Assembly: GCF_013408305.1 (NCBI RefSeq)
Contig: NZ_JACBZS010000001.1
Span: forward strand, 992,001 to 1,056,000
DNA from: Naumannella cuiyingiana
Lineage (GTDB): Bacteria > Actinomycetota > Actinomycetes > Propionibacteriales > Propionibacteriaceae
DNA: 64,000 nucleotides
Direction: 5' to 3'
Shown here in pieces: positions 1-8,134 of the stretch. The notes beneath the pieces were generated by a model, which saw nothing but the letters and a program-made list of their open reading frames with translations, was not told the DNA's origin and made no database searches. Position 1 is the stretch's first letter. The number at the start of each line of letters is the position of its first letter. Position numbers and translations under genes: made by a program.

Positions 1-446
1 ACCCGGGTCGCGTCGCCTGCGGTCACCGGTACGCCGAGATTGGCCTCGGCCAAGATCGCCGTCGTCTCATCGGCCTCGACCGGCGCGAGCCGCAGGCCAA
101 GGCGGCCGGCCGCGGCCGAGTCGGCGCCGATGCCGCTGCCGAGGTCGTGCAGGGCGTCGGCGTGCCCGGCCAGCCGCCGGGCCCGCCATGCCGACACGGC
201 GGGCCGGCTGGCCTGTTCCAGCCCCGCCGCGGTGAAGAACCACCGCTCGGCGTCGGCGCCGAACTTCGCGGCCGCGCGCCGCCGCAGCGACAGTTGATCC
301 AGGGCGGCGGCGGCCAGCGCGGGCCCGACCTCCGCGCGCAGCCGACTGGCCGCGTGCAGCGAGTCCGGATCGCCCAGGGCCGCGCCGAGCCGCAGCGCGC
401 GGGCTCCGGGCGTACCGACCAGCGCCCGCGCGGTGTCCGGGTCCAT
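1..446 (-). CDS. Class I SAM-dependent methyltransferase (THUMP-like type), 3' end outside window
   Basis: About 148 residues are visible from an ATG at 446; the rest lies beyond base 1. The N-terminus (MDPDTARALVGTPGARAL) and the alpha-helical stretch ending AAAKFGADAERWFFT match the conserved start of an actinobacterial family annotated as class I SAM methyltransferase or THUMP-domain-like protein. The SAM-binding motif I, DLGSGIGAD, is at about residues 103-111, followed by an acidic residue in APVEAD that would hold the ribose. The substrate is unknown; an RNA target is inference from family annotation. The gene diverges from the methyltransferase at 470. A TAGCAT -10 box seven bases before the ATG suggests a leaderless mRNA. 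Confidence 0.75.
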   Translation of the reverse strand, partial: MDPDTARALVGTPGARALRLGAALGDPDSLHAASRLRAEVGPALAAAALDQLSLRRRAAAKFGADAERWFFTAAGLEQASRPAVSAWRARRLAGHADALHDLGSGIGADSAAAGRLGLRLAPVEADETTAILAEANLGVPVTAGDATR

Positions 447-453
447 GCCGCAC

Positions 454-459
454 ATGCTA
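454..459 (-). promoter_or_regulatory. -10 box (TAGCAT) for leaderless start at 446
   Basis: TAGCAT on the minus strand ends seven bases before the ATG at 446, so transcription would begin at or next to the start codon. No ribosome binding site precedes the ATG, which agrees with a leaderless mRNA. No clear -35 box is visible. Confidence 0.45.
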
Positions 460-469
460 GGCGGCTAGC

Positions 470-1240
470 GTGACGCCTGTGGCGGATCGAGCCGACAGGC
501 CGGATGCACGGCGGGAGCTGGCCGGCGCGTTCACGGCCGGCGCGGACGCCTACGACCGGCTGCGGCCCGGCTACCCGCCTGCGGCGATGGAGTTGATCAT
601 CCCCGCCGGAGCGCGCGACGCGGCCGATGTCGGCGCGGGCACGGGCAAGCTCGCCACCCAGCTCACTGCGGCAGGGCTGTCGGTGTGGGCGATCGACCCG
701 GCGGCGCAGATGCTGGCGCTGGTGCCCGCGGGCGTCGAATCCCGGGTCGGCACGGGCGAGCACACCGGACTGCCGGACGCGAGCGTAGACCTGGTCACGT
801 TCGGCCAGTCCTGGCACTGGGTGGATGCGGAGGCCGGCACCCGCGAGCTGCACCGCATCCTGCGCCCGGGAGGCCGGGTGGCGATGTTGTGGAACAAGCT
901 GGACACGTCGGTGCCGTGGGTCGCCCGCTACGCCGACGCGATGCACACGGTGGACCCGCGGACCGATCATGAGCGGGAGGTTCGCCGGCAGGCGCCGGCG
1001 GGGCTCGCCGGCTTCGGTCGGATCGAGACCCGTGAAGTGCCGTGGCGAATGATCATGACCGAGGCTGATCTTGCGATGCTGGCCGAGACCCGTAGCTACT
1101 GGCTCGCGGCCGACGACGCCGTGAAGCACCCGGCGCGGGAGTTGATCATGGCCGCTGTCGGCGCGGCACCGCGGGCGGCCGACGGCCGCGTCTCGGTGCC
1201 CTATGCCACCGAGGTCGCCTGGGCCGACCGGAGGGGATGA
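470..1240 (+). CDS. Class I SAM-dependent methyltransferase (Methyltransf_11 type)
   Basis: 256 residues from a GTG. Motif I is DVGAGTGKL at about residues 46-54; VDLVTFGQSWHWVD near 105-118 is the post-motif II region seen in this family, and LRPGGRVAMLWN is the strand after helix E. The start sequence (RRELAGAFTAGADAYDRLRPGYP) is typical of actinobacterial methyltransferases of about 250 residues with unknown small-molecule substrates. It is transcribed away from the partial methyltransferase at 446, with only 23 bases between the two starts. A second GTG nine bases downstream (479) could be the real start. Confidence 0.8.
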   Translation: MTPVADRADRPDARRELAGAFTAGADAYDRLRPGYPPAAMELIIPAGARDAADVGAGTGKLATQLTAAGLSVWAIDPAAQMLALVPAGVESRVGTGEHTGLPDASVDLVTFGQSWHWVDAEAGTRELHRILRPGGRVAMLWNKLDTSVPWVARYADAMHTVDPRTDHEREVRRQAPAGLAGFGRIETREVPWRMIMTEADLAMLAETRSYWLAADDAVKHPARELIMAAVGAAPRAADGRVSVPYATEVAWADRRG

Positions 1241-1244
1241 CCGC

Positions 1245-1685
1245 TCAGCCGGCCCGATTCTGGATCGCGGCGCCGACCCGGGGCAGGGCCGACCGGACGT
1301 GGTCCTCGGCCTTGCCGCGCAGGCCACGGTAGGCCTTCTTGATGCCCTCACGGTCCGAACCGAGGACCCGCTTGTCGGCGACGCCGAGCAGCGCTTCGGT
1401 GGCCTCGTCGCCGCGGCCGGCGAGATAGGCGCCGAAGTCGGTCTGACCGGAGGCGGTGAAGTCGGCCCAGAACGGGTCGAGCGCGGCGGCGAAGTCGGGC
1501 AGCATCCGGTTCAGGCCGCGCTCGGTGAGGTTCGGGGCGAGCTTGCGCGCCGCGGCGTACCCGGTCTTGATCGCGGCACCGGACAGGCCGGACTTCTCGC
1601 GGACCTCGGCATCCACCACGGCGGACAGGTCGGCGATCACGGCGGGGCGCTGGTCATCGGCGAGAAGGTTGGCGGTCAGGCTCAT
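1245..1685 (-). CDS. Conserved actinobacterial protein, helical, function unknown (DUF6918-like)
   Basis: 146 residues, no signal peptide or membrane segment. The chain is alpha-helical with the conserved block GAAIKTGYAAARKLAPNL and a pattern of helices through the AALDPFWADF region, matching a soluble actinobacterial family that I recall as DUF6918. The start at 1685 is preceded by CCTCTC on the plus strand, i.e. GAGAGG on the coding strand. It ends four bases from the stop of the methyltransferase at 1240, so the two are convergent. No function can be inferred from the neighbours. Confidence 0.7.
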   Translation of the reverse strand: MSLTANLLADDQRPAVIADLSAVVDAEVREKSGLSGAAIKTGYAAARKLAPNLTERGLNRMLPDFAAALDPFWADFTASGQTDFGAYLAGRGDEATEALLGVADKRVLGSDREGIKKAYRGLRGKAEDHVRSALPRVGAAIQNRAG

Positions 1686-1777
1686 CGGATCACTTTCGTC
1701 GAGAGGGAGGTCGGCGGCGCCGGGTCCGGCACAACTCTAGGGATCACGGCGAGGACGCGCGAGACCCCGCCCCGACC

Positions 1778-1783
1778 TAGATT
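1778..1783 (+). promoter_or_regulatory. -10 box (TAGATT) for leaderless start at 1791
   Basis: TAGATT lies seven bases before the ATG at 1791, the spacing expected when transcription begins at the start codon. No purine-rich ribosome binding site is present between them. Confidence 0.5.
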
Positions 1784-1790
1784 GGTGGGC

Positions 1791-2063
1791 ATGTTCGGAC
1801 CTCCCGGTCCCCTGTCGCCCGGCGGCCGTGTCGCCGCGATCATCGGTGCCGTGATGGCCACCGTCTCGGCCCACCTGATCGCCGGCCTGTTGGTGTTCGC
1901 CTGGATCAGCCGCGACGGCCCGCACGGGTACGCGATGATCTTCTCGATCTTCTTCGCGATCCTGCTGACGCCCGTCGCTCTGATCGGGCTGGTGACCTTT
2001 GTCGCGGGGCTGTCCACGGCGTACCGCCGCAGGAACGGCGGCGCCCCGCCGCCCGCTCGGTGA
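1791..2063 (+). CDS. Small two-helix membrane protein, unknown function
   Basis: 90 residues. Two hydrophobic stretches are visible, at about 14-37 (RVAAIIGAVMATVSAHLIAG) and 47-74 (the YAMIFSIFFAILLTPVALIG region), joined by a short charged loop (SRDGPHG), with a basic C-terminus (YRRRNGG). This suggests a two-pass inner-membrane protein. The start is chosen because a TAGATT -10 box sits seven bases upstream and codon use is normal from here. It is convergent with the catalase gene. I do not recognise the family. Confidence 0.6.
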   Translation: MFGPPGPLSPGGRVAAIIGAVMATVSAHLIAGLLVFAWISRDGPHGYAMIFSIFFAILLTPVALIGLVTFVAGLSTAYRRRNGGAPPPAR

Positions 2064-2103
2064 ACGAGGCGACGGGGCGCACGCTGCCGTGCTCAGGCGG
2101 TGA

Positions 2104-3690
2104 TCACTGGGCGGCCTGCGTCGCCGACTCCACGATCGGATCGGCCGCGTCGGCCTTGGCAAGCTCGGGCTCGCCGCCCGGGTTCGCGCCGCCGACGCCG
2201 GCGCGTACCTTCTCCTCGATCTGCTTTCCGGTGTCGGCATCGACGTTCTTCCAGTACCAGAACGCGCGCTCCAGCACCTCGCCGTGCACGCCGCCGAGCA
2301 GGTGTCCGGCGACCGTGTTCACGAAGTCCTCGCGCTGGGCGTCGTCCCAGACCTCGCGGACCAGCGTGCCGGCCTGGCTCCAGTCGTCGTCGTCGGCATG
2401 CAGGGTGTAGGCCTCGCGGACCATCTCACCGTCGGCCTCCCAGCCGTCGCCGGCGGGTCCGGTCAGGTCGGCGAACGGACGACCCTCGGAGTTGGGCGCA
2501 TAGACCGGTGCATTGCCCTGATGCTCGTAGGCCATCGGACCGTCGAAGTTGTAGACATTGCGCGGTACGCGGGCCTGGTTGACCGGCAACTGGTGGTAGT
2601 TCGGGCCGATCCGGTAGCGGTGCGTGTCGGCATAGGCGAACACCCGGCCGAGCAGCATCTTGTCCGGGCTGAACCCGATCCCGGGCACCAGCGAGGACGG
2701 CTCGAACGCGGCCTGCTCGATCTGGGCGAAGAAATTGTCCGGGTTCTTGTTCAGGGTCATCGTGCCGACCTTGATCAGCGGATAGTCACTGTGCGGCCAG
2801 ATCTTGGTCAGGTCGAACGGGTTGTAGCGATAGCCGCGGGCCTCCTCATACGGCATCACCTGCACCGACAGGGTCCAGGACGGGAACTCGCCGTTCTCGA
2901 TAGCGGTGTGCAGGTCGCGCCGGTGGAAGTCGGCGTCCTCGCCGGCGATGCGGGTGGCTTCCTCGCCGGTCAGGCCCTCGACACCCTGATCGGAGTGGAA
3001 GTGGTACTTGACCCAGAACTTCTCGCCGGCTTCGTTGATCCACATGTAGGTGTGGGAGCCGTAGCCGTTCATGTGTCGCCAGGTGCGCGGGATGCCGCGA
3101 TCGCCCATCAGGTAGGTGACCTGGTGCGCCGATTCGGGGTTCAGGCTCCAGAAGTCCCACTGCATCTGGTTGTCGCGGAGCCCGGATCCGCCCAGGCGCT
3201 TCTGGGACCGGATGAAGTGCGGGAACTTGATCGTGTCGCGGATGAAGAAGATCGGGGTGTTGTTGCCGACAAGATCGTAATTGCCCTCGTCGGTGTAGAA
3301 CTTCAGGGCGAATCCGCGCGGATCGCGCCACGTGTCGGGCGAGCCCTGCTCCCCGGCGACGGTCGAGAACCGGGCCAGCATGTCGACCTTCGCCCCGGGC
3401 TGGAACAGCCCCGCCTTGGTGTAGCGACTGACATCCTCGGTCGTCTCGAACGTACCGAACGCGCCGCCGCCCTTGGCGTGGACGTTCCGCTCGGGGACCC
3501 GCTCACGGTTGAAGTGGGCCATCTGCTCGATGGCATGGAAATCGTGCAGCAGGATCGGACCGTTCGGGCCGATCGTCAGGCTGTGCCGGTCGCTCGCGGC
3601 CGGGGCCCCCGTGGCGGTGGTCGACCCGGACGCATCGACTCCGGCCAGCGTGTCGGCGGGCGGATCGCTCGTGAACTTCGCGTCGGTCAT
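2104..3690 (-). CDS. katA: Monofunctional heme catalase
   Basis: 528 residues, the size of small-subunit clade 3 catalases. It converts hydrogen peroxide to water and oxygen in the cytoplasm. The distal histidine is His71 in [12 protein letters not shown], the catalytic asparagine is in VGNNTPIFF (143-144), and the proximal heme ligand is Tyr353 in [12 protein letters not shown]. The first 35 residues are a Ser/Thr/Ala-rich extension. The start is supported by AAGGAGG six bases upstream of the ATG. Two TAGGCT/TAGGCA boxes and a TTGACC lie upstream on the minus strand around 3700-3770, so it is probably its own transcription unit. No Fur/OxyR-type regulator adjoins it. Confidence 0.95.
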   Translation of the reverse strand: MTDAKFTSDPPADTLAGVDASGSTTATGAPAASDRHSLTIGPNGPILLHDFHAIEQMAHFNRERVPERNVHAKGGGAFGTFETTEDVSRYTKAGLFQPGAKVDMLARFSTVAGEQGSPDTWRDPRGFALKFYTDEGNYDLVGNNTPIFFIRDTIKFPHFIRSQKRLGGSGLRDNQMQWDFWSLNPESAHQVTYLMGDRGIPRTWRHMNGYGSHTYMWINEAGEKFWVKYHFHSDQGVEGLTGEEATRIAGEDADFHRRDLHTAIENGEFPSWTLSVQVMPYEEARGYRYNPFDLTKIWPHSDYPLIKVGTMTLNKNPDNFFAQIEQAAFEPSSLVPGIGFSPDKMLLGRVFAYADTHRYRIGPNYHQLPVNQARVPRNVYNFDGPMAYEHQGNAPVYAPNSEGRPFADLTGPAGDGWEADGEMVREAYTLHADDDDWSQAGTLVREVWDDAQREDFVNTVAGHLLGGVHGEVLERAFWYWKNVDADTGKQIEEKVRAGVGGANPGGEPELAKADAADPIVESATQAAQ

Positions 3691-3777
3691 GCGACTCCTC
3701 CTTCGTGCCTAGCTCAGACGTTGTGGATCTGTCCCTCAGCCTAGCCCTCTCTGGATTCGGTCAAGAAAGGGCATGGG

Positions 3778-4191
3778 TCAGGGGCGTGCCGGGAGCAGTC
3801 GGGCCTCCGCCTCGCCGGTGCCGGTGACCGTGCCGATGCCGATCACCGAGAGAAAGACGGTCGGCTTCTGGACGCTGGTCGTGACCCGCAGCCGGCCGGC
3901 GGCGGCGAGGGTTGCACCGGGTACGCCGGACTCGGCCAGCACCCGGCTCGCCGCGCGATCCGCGGCGGCATGATCAACTCGCCCGAGGAGCTCGCCGGCC
4001 GCGGACGCATCCACGCCGGAGCGCGCGGCACGCTGGGCGATCGCCTCCGCCTCCTGCTGGGCGGCGAGTTGCCGGCCGCCGTCGACCACCAGCCCGAGAA
4101 TGAGGACCACCATGGTCATCGACATCGCCACGACAACGGCGAGCGACAGGCCGCGCTCGCATCGGCGTACCGATCTTGATCTTGGTCTCAT
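3778..4191 (-). CDS. TadG-like pilus-assembly protein
   Basis: 137 residues with a basic N-terminus (RRCERGLS), then one hydrophobic helix (about 16-36) and VVDGGRQLAAQQEAEAIAQRAA, the pattern of TadE/TadG-like Flp pilus-assembly proteins. It is last of three genes joined by 4-base ATGA overlaps, so the three are surely co-transcribed. Tad pseudopilins are membrane-anchored and are usually made with the TadA/B/C secretion machinery, which is absent from this window. Exact family membership (TadG versus TadE-like) is uncertain. Confidence 0.65.
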   Translation of the reverse strand: MRPRSRSVRRCERGLSLAVVVAMSMTMVVLILGLVVDGGRQLAAQQEAEAIAQRAARSGVDASAAGELLGRVDHAAADRAASRVLAESGVPGATLAAAGRLRVTTSVQKPTVFLSVIGIGTVTGTGEAEARLLPARP

Positions 4192-4607
4192 CGGCGCTCC
4201 CGGTAGCGGTCGATCGGCGCGACACCCGTGCGGGTGACGGTCACATTGCCGACCGGGAGGCCGATGTCGGAGGACTGCAGCGTGCAGGTGACGGTGACGC
4301 TGACCTCCGCGCGGGTGCCCGCCCGAGCGGCGAATCCCGCGACATCGGTCGTCACGGAGGTCTCGGCGCAGCGCAGGCCGGCGGTGGCAAGGTTGGCCGT
4401 GGCGACGGCGGCGGCATCGGACCGGGCCTGGGGCGCAGAGCGGGCCAGGGATGCGGCGCGGGCCGAGGATCCGGCGGCGGACTCGACGGTCGTCTGCGCC
4501 ATCGCGTACCGCGCGGAGACGATCACCAGGAAGATCAACGCGAGGATGGCCGGGAAGATGATCACGGCCTCGATCGACAACGACATGCCGCGCTCGTCGC
4601 GCCTCAT
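4188..4607 (-). CDS. TadE-family pseudopilin
   Basis: 139 residues. The N-terminus MRRDERGMSLSIEAVIIFPA has the TadE signature: a short basic leader, Gly, then a hydrophobic helix with a Glu near position 5 of the mature part, as cut by prepilin peptidases. A single transmembrane helix is followed by an extracellular domain with two cysteines (LRCAET, VTCTLQ) that could pair. The start is fixed by the ATGA overlap with the upstream gene. An earlier in-frame start would run into the upstream gene and lose the leader. Confidence 0.75.
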   Translation of the reverse strand: MRRDERGMSLSIEAVIIFPAILALIFLVIVSARYAMAQTTVESAAGSSARAASLARSAPQARSDAAAVATANLATAGLRCAETSVTTDVAGFAARAGTRAEVSVTVTCTLQSSDIGLPVGNVTVTRTGVAPIDRYRERR

Positions 4608-4972
4608 GGTCGGGTGATCCGCTCGATCGGCATCGTTGCGGTCTCCTTGATCACGCCGATACCGGGGAGCTCGACAAGGGTCGGCGCCGATCCGGTGACG
4701 GTGACAATGACACGCTCGGGGCCGCGATCGACCGTGATCGCGGGCGCACGCATCCCGACGCGTTCGATGATCCGGTAACCGGCCTCCGTGCCGGCGACGC
4801 CGGCCCCGTGCCGCCGGTTGAGCTCGGCGGTGACCTGGGCGGCCGCGACGGCCGAATTGCGCGCATGCCAGTAAATGCCGATCTGGATGATTCCGATCAG
4901 CAGAATCATCATCGCCGGCAGAATGATCGCGGCCTCCAGCGTATGGCTCAGCCCACGCTCGTTGCGGCGCAT
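4604..4972 (-). CDS. TadE-family pseudopilin, first gene of tad-like trio
   Basis: 122 residues starting MRRNERGLSHTLEAA, again a basic leader, Gly and a helix carrying Glu, the TadE/prepilin pattern. One transmembrane segment (about 15-35) precedes a small extracytoplasmic domain. I chose the ATG at 4972 because GAAGGAG lies six bases upstream and the leader matches the next gene; a longer frame to 5089 exists but has no family support. The trio 4972-3778 begins here and diverges from the lipoprotein gene at 5165. Confidence 0.75.
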   Translation of the reverse strand: MRRNERGLSHTLEAAIILPAMMILLIGIIQIGIYWHARNSAVAAAQVTAELNRRHGAGVAGTEAGYRIIERVGMRAPAITVDRGPERVIVTVTGSAPTLVELPGIGVIKETATMPIERITRP

Positions 4973-5030
4973 CGCGACTCCTTCGGCCCGGGGGGACGAC
5001 CTGCGTGGAGTCTGCCGTGCGGGTATTGCG

Positions 5031-5090
5031 GTGTCCACAGGTTGTTCGAGTTGTGCACAGGATTTCACCGCGCAAACGGGGATATCCACA
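5031..5090 (+). promoter_or_regulatory. Cluster of three DnaA-box-like sequences in a divergent promoter region
   Basis: Three 9-mers in the same orientation, GTGTCCACA (5031-5039), TTGTGCACA (5051-5059) and ATATCCACA (5082-5090), resemble the DnaA box TTNTNCACA with 0-2 mismatches. Spacings of 20 and 31 bases put them on about the same helix face. They sit between the divergent tad-like trio and the lipoprotein gene. There is no dnaA, dnaN or AT-rich unwinding element, so this is not an origin; binding of DnaA for gene control is only a possibility. Confidence 0.3.
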
Positions 5091-5164
5091 GAAATGTGAG
5101 GGGCTATCGACAGGGCGCCGGGGCTGCTGGAAGGATCCTCGAAATCGGCGAGAGGAGCCCCCCA

Positions 5165-5737
5165 GTGATCGCTGCCGACCTCCGGCGCTTCGGCGCGCTC
5201 GTGATCGCGCCCGTTGTTGCTGTCCTGGCCGCCTGCACGCCCGCCGCATCCGAGCCTGCGCCAACGCCCACCCCCTCACCCTCTCCCTCCCAGACCCCCT
5301 TCGCCGAGAAGAATGCCGCCGCCATCGAGGCGTACAAGCGGTATGAGGAGATGCTGGAAGAGACCGGAAGCAAGGGCGGCTTCCCAGCGGACGATCCCCC
5401 GGACAGTGTGCTGGCCACGACCATGGGGGACGAACGGAAGCTCGTCATCGAGGATGCCGTGGTGCTCTATGACGCCAAAGAGCGCACCACCGGCTCACGC
5501 AGCGCCCGCGGCATCGAACTCCGCTCATCACGACCAGTTCCCGGCGCACCGGGGGGTCACGTCGTGGAACTCCGAGCGTGCCGTGACTTGTCGAAGCTCA
5601 AGCTTCAAGGGCCGAATGGTTCAGGCCCGGTGACCGAGGCCTTTCAGGAGGTCTTTCCATCCCTGTACTACGACGAGTCTGCGCCGGCTGGCTGGAAGGT
5701 CGCGAAGCTACGCGGAAGCCAGATAGAGAAATGCTGA
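5165..5737 (+). CDS. Putative lipoprotein, unknown function
   Basis: 190 residues from a GTG, with GAGAGGAG about ten bases upstream. A signal peptide ends in the lipobox VLAAC (Cys about residue 24), followed by a Pro/Thr/Ser linker and a soluble domain with Cys in ELRACRD and at the C-terminus (IEKC), so a disulfide outside the membrane is possible. It would be anchored to the outer face of the cytoplasmic membrane. The following gene starts inside its last codons, so both are translated together. I do not recognise the domain. Confidence 0.6.
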   Translation: MIAADLRRFGALVIAPVVAVLAACTPAASEPAPTPTPSPSPSQTPFAEKNAAAIEAYKRYEEMLEETGSKGGFPADDPPDSVLATTMGDERKLVIEDAVVLYDAKERTTGSRSARGIELRSSRPVPGAPGGHVVELRACRDLSKLKLQGPNGSGPVTEAFQEVFPSLYYDESAPAGWKVAKLRGSQIEKC

Positions 5738-6648
5738 CCGCACTACGGTCGGGGATCGTGGCGCTGGCCGTGCTCATGATCACGCTGGCAGCGGGCCCTA
5801 TGGCAGTAGGTGCGCCGACGGATGAGACTCCGCCACCTAGCGCTCAGCCAACGGAAGAACGGGCGAATAGCTACGGCTACTCCGATGTTGAACTTGACAT
5901 CAGAACCAAGGATGAGCGGGAGAGCAACTCATCGAATGCTCAGACGAACGGCACCGGGAGTGTGGGCCGCGGCCCCGCCCCCGATCCTTGGGCGGGTTTC
6001 TCCAAGGAGGAGCGCGAGGTTGCCGAGCAGACGGGTGGCGTACCGAGCGCGAACGGCAACGGCGAGATGGTTCACCTGTCGGTGTGCCTGGATGACCCGA
6101 CCGTGTCCGTGCTGTGCCCGAACTATCCAGGCGGAGGGGACGGCGCGCCGCCCGCGCCGACCATCGCGCCCGAGGAAGCCGCCCGTCGTGCGGTCGCGAA
6201 GATCCGCCTGACCGCCAAGCCGCCGGGGCTGAGCCCGGACTGGAACAAGAACAAATACAAGATGCTGGCCGTCGGCTTCCCGGTCTGGGTGCACGCCGAC
6301 CCGGATTCACTCACCCCCGTCAACGACTCCCAAAACATCGAAGGCCTCGGCGTCTCACTCGACGCCGCCAAACCGAACATCGCGGTCAAGATGGGCGACG
6401 GCACCACCCTGCGCTGCGCGCTGAAAGGCCGCCCGTTCAACCATCGCGACGAACCGGGCAGCGACGGCCCCTGCTCGCACCGCTACCAGAAAATGTCCCC
6501 ACCCGACGGCTACACCGTCACCGCCATCTACACCTGGGACGTCGCCTGGACCGCCGGCGGACAATCCGGCGTGATCACCGTGAGCAACCAGGCCAGCACC
6601 CAGATCCCCATCGGCGAACTCCAGGCGCTCATCACCGCCCCACGCTGA
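5731..6648 (+). CDS. Secreted protein of unknown function
   Basis: 305 residues. Residues 1-28 form a Sec signal peptide ending near VGAPT, followed by a low-complexity, Glu/Ser/Asn-rich segment to about 110. The C-terminal half (from about 145) begins ARRAVAKIRLTAKPPGLSP and holds the conserved-looking AVGFPVWVHADPDSL and YTWDVAWTAGGQSG; two Cys pairs are possible. A GFPVWVHA-type domain recurs in actinobacterial exported proteins that follow a lipoprotein gene, but I know no function. The start overlaps the stop of the lipoprotein gene by seven bases. Confidence 0.6.
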   Translation: MLTALRSGIVALAVLMITLAAGPMAVGAPTDETPPPSAQPTEERANSYGYSDVELDIRTKDERESNSSNAQTNGTGSVGRGPAPDPWAGFSKEEREVAEQTGGVPSANGNGEMVHLSVCLDDPTVSVLCPNYPGGGDGAPPAPTIAPEEAARRAVAKIRLTAKPPGLSPDWNKNKYKMLAVGFPVWVHADPDSLTPVNDSQNIEGLGVSLDAAKPNIAVKMGDGTTLRCALKGRPFNHRDEPGSDGPCSHRYQKMSPPDGYTVTAIYTWDVAWTAGGQSGVITVSNQASTQIPIGELQALITAPR

Positions 6649-6698
6649 CCACCCCCAACCACAGCCGGCCCCCAAGCAGCGCCCGCCGCGCACAAGCA

Positions 6699-6747
6699 TG
6701 TGCGATTTGTCGTCATCCCCGCGACCAAGATGACCACAAAACGCACA
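6699..6747. repeat. Imperfect inverted repeat, 18-bp arms
   Basis: TGTGCGATTTGTCGTCAT (6699-6716) and the reverse complement of 6730-6747 (TGTGCGTTTTGTGGTCAT) match at 16 of 18 positions around a 13-base spacer. It is AT-richer than its surroundings. It may be a terminator for the 6648 gene or a protein-binding palindrome; an arm-like sequence recurs upstream of ngcF at 21673-21690 (15 of 18). Confidence 0.55.
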
Positions 6748-7029
6748 CTCGTACCCGATGAGATTGCCGACCGCCCACCTCGCCGAGCGTGAGGCACTCG
6801 CTACCCAGAACTCTCCCACGTCATCGACATCGTGGCGCTCCCCGATCGCCCCACCGCTCAAGAACCTCAGGCGCGGCAACCGCCGATGAGCCAGCCGACC
6901 GTCACCCCGTCAGGTCCGACTTGCCACCGTGATCGCCCGGCAGCAGCGCGCTCCCACCAGTTCCCGGGCGATCCGGGGTCGGCGCAATCGATCGCCGCAC
7001 CCCGCTCTCCAGATCCCTCCCGCAGTCAA

Positions 7030-7056
7030 GCCCGCTCTGCGGCCCGCAGAGCGGGC
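7030..7056. terminator. Hairpin terminator downstream of tsaD
   Basis: GCCCGCTCTGCGG pairs with CCGCAGAGCGGGC around a minimal loop, giving a stem of about 12 bp. It lies between the convergent 5731-6648 gene and tsaD, 35 bases after the tsaD stop. On the minus strand it is followed only by a weak T pair, so termination by structure is inference. Confidence 0.55.
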
Positions 7057-7090
7057 ATAACTGCGGAAACAATCGGAGGCGAGGGGATGA

Positions 7091-8134
7091 TCAGACCAGG
7101 ACGCGGGAGACGGGCAGGCCCGAGTCGGCGCCGAACTCCAGACCCGAGGGCGGCAGCCCAGCCGCGACGACCTCCGCCCCGAGCGCGGCGATCATGGCGC
7201 CGTTGTCGGTGCACAGGCCCGGGCGCGGACGGCGTACCCCGATCCCGGCCGCGCCCGCACGCTCGGCGAGCAGCGAACGCAGCCGCGAGTTCGCCGCCAC
7301 CCCACCGCCGATCACCAGATCCGTCACGCCCTCGGCCCGGCACGCATCGACCGCCTTGGCCGTCAACACATCCGCGACCGCCTCCTGGAAGCTCGCCGCC
7401 ACATTGGCCACCGGAACCTCCCGGCCCTCCACCTCCGCGATCTCGACCCAGCGCGCCACCGCCGTCTTCAGCCCGGAGAACGAGAAGTCGAAGCGATGCC
7501 GTTCACGATCACGCGGCGAGGTCAGCCCGCGCGGGAACCGGATCGCCCGCGGATCGCCCCCGGCCGCCGCCTTGTCGATCACCGGCCCGCCGGGGTACGC
7601 CAACCCCAACACCCGCGCCACCTTGTCATAGGCCTCGCCCGCCGCATCATCGATCGTCGCCCCGATCGGCGTGATCGACCTCGCGATGTCGTCCACCCGC
7701 AGCAGCGACGTGTGCCCACCGGAAACCAGCAGCGCCAACGACCGCTCCGGCAACGGACCATGATCAAGAATGTCCACCGCGACATGGCCGGCCAGGTGGT
7801 TCACCCCGTAGAGCGGCTTGTTCGTCGCGTACGCCAACGACTTCGCCGCCCCGATACCGACCACCAGCGCGCCCATCAGCCCCGGTCCGGCTGTGACGGC
7901 AATCCCGTCCAACTCGCCAAGATCGACATCGGCCGCCGCCAGCGCCCGGCGCAGCGTCGGCTGCATCGCCAGCAGATGCGCCCGCGACGCGATCTCCGGC
8001 ACCACACCGCCGAACCGGACATGTTCGTCCACCGACGATGCCACCTCGTGCGCCAGCAGCTCTCCCCCGCGGACGACCCCGACGCCCGTCTCGTCACACG
8101 AGGTCTCGATCCCGAGGATCAGCGGCCCGCTCAT
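7091..8134 (-). CDS. tsaD: tRNA N6-adenosine threonylcarbamoyltransferase TsaD
   Basis: 347 residues, the family length. TsaD transfers threonylcarbamoyl from TC-AMP to A37 of ANN-decoding tRNAs, working with TsaB and TsaE. The N-terminus [15 protein letters not shown] is the ASKHA phosphate motif, metal-binding His113 and His117 are in NHLAGHVAV, and [10 protein letters not shown] and [12 protein letters not shown] complete the fold. The start is set by a 4-base ATGA overlap with rimI. Gene order tsaE-tsaB-rimI-tsaD is the usual actinobacterial one; groESL, which often follows, is not present downstream. Confidence 0.97.
   Translation of the reverse strand: MSGPLILGIETSCDETGVGVVRGGELLAHEVASSVDEHVRFGGVVPEIASRAHLLAMQPTLRRALAAADVDLGELDGIAVTAGPGLMGALVVGIGAAKSLAYATNKPLYGVNHLAGHVAVDILDHGPLPERSLALLVSGGHTSLLRVDDIARSITPIGATIDDAAGEAYDKVARVLGLAYPGGPVIDKAAAGGDPRAIRFPRGLTSPRDRERHRFDFSFSGLKTAVARWVEIAEVEGREVPVANVAASFQEAVADVLTAKAVDACRAEGVTDLVIGGGVAANSRLRSLLAERAGAAGIGVRRPRPGLCTDNGAMIAALGAEVVAAGLPPSGLEFGADSGLPVSRVLV

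Larger units (their letters stand above)
6649..7090. other. 442-bp intergenic region between convergent genes
   Basis: No convincing gene is present: open frames here lack start signals and are the antisense of tsaD. Base composition dips below that of the neighbours. It holds an 18-bp-arm imperfect inverted repeat (6699-6747) and a strong hairpin beside tsaD (7030-7056), both described separately. The middle, 6750-7025, shows nothing else I can name. Confidence 0.6.

Noticed and set aside
2284-3744. Long plus-strand frame opposite katA
   Set aside because: It is the complement of the catalase, with no family likeness and no ribosome site.
4973-5089. Longer N-terminus for the first TadE-like gene (start at 5089)
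   Set aside because: The extra 39 residues lack any family likeness and would bury the prepilin leader; the ATG at 4972 has a good ribosome site.
5031-5090. DnaA-box cluster considered as the replication origin
   Set aside because: No dnaA, dnaN, rpmH or AT-rich unwinding region adjoins it, and only three imperfect boxes are present.
6832-7674. Plus-strand frame of 280 codons after the secreted-protein gene
   Set aside because: Most of it is antisense to tsaD and it crosses a terminator hairpin; Pro/Arg-rich low-complexity translation.
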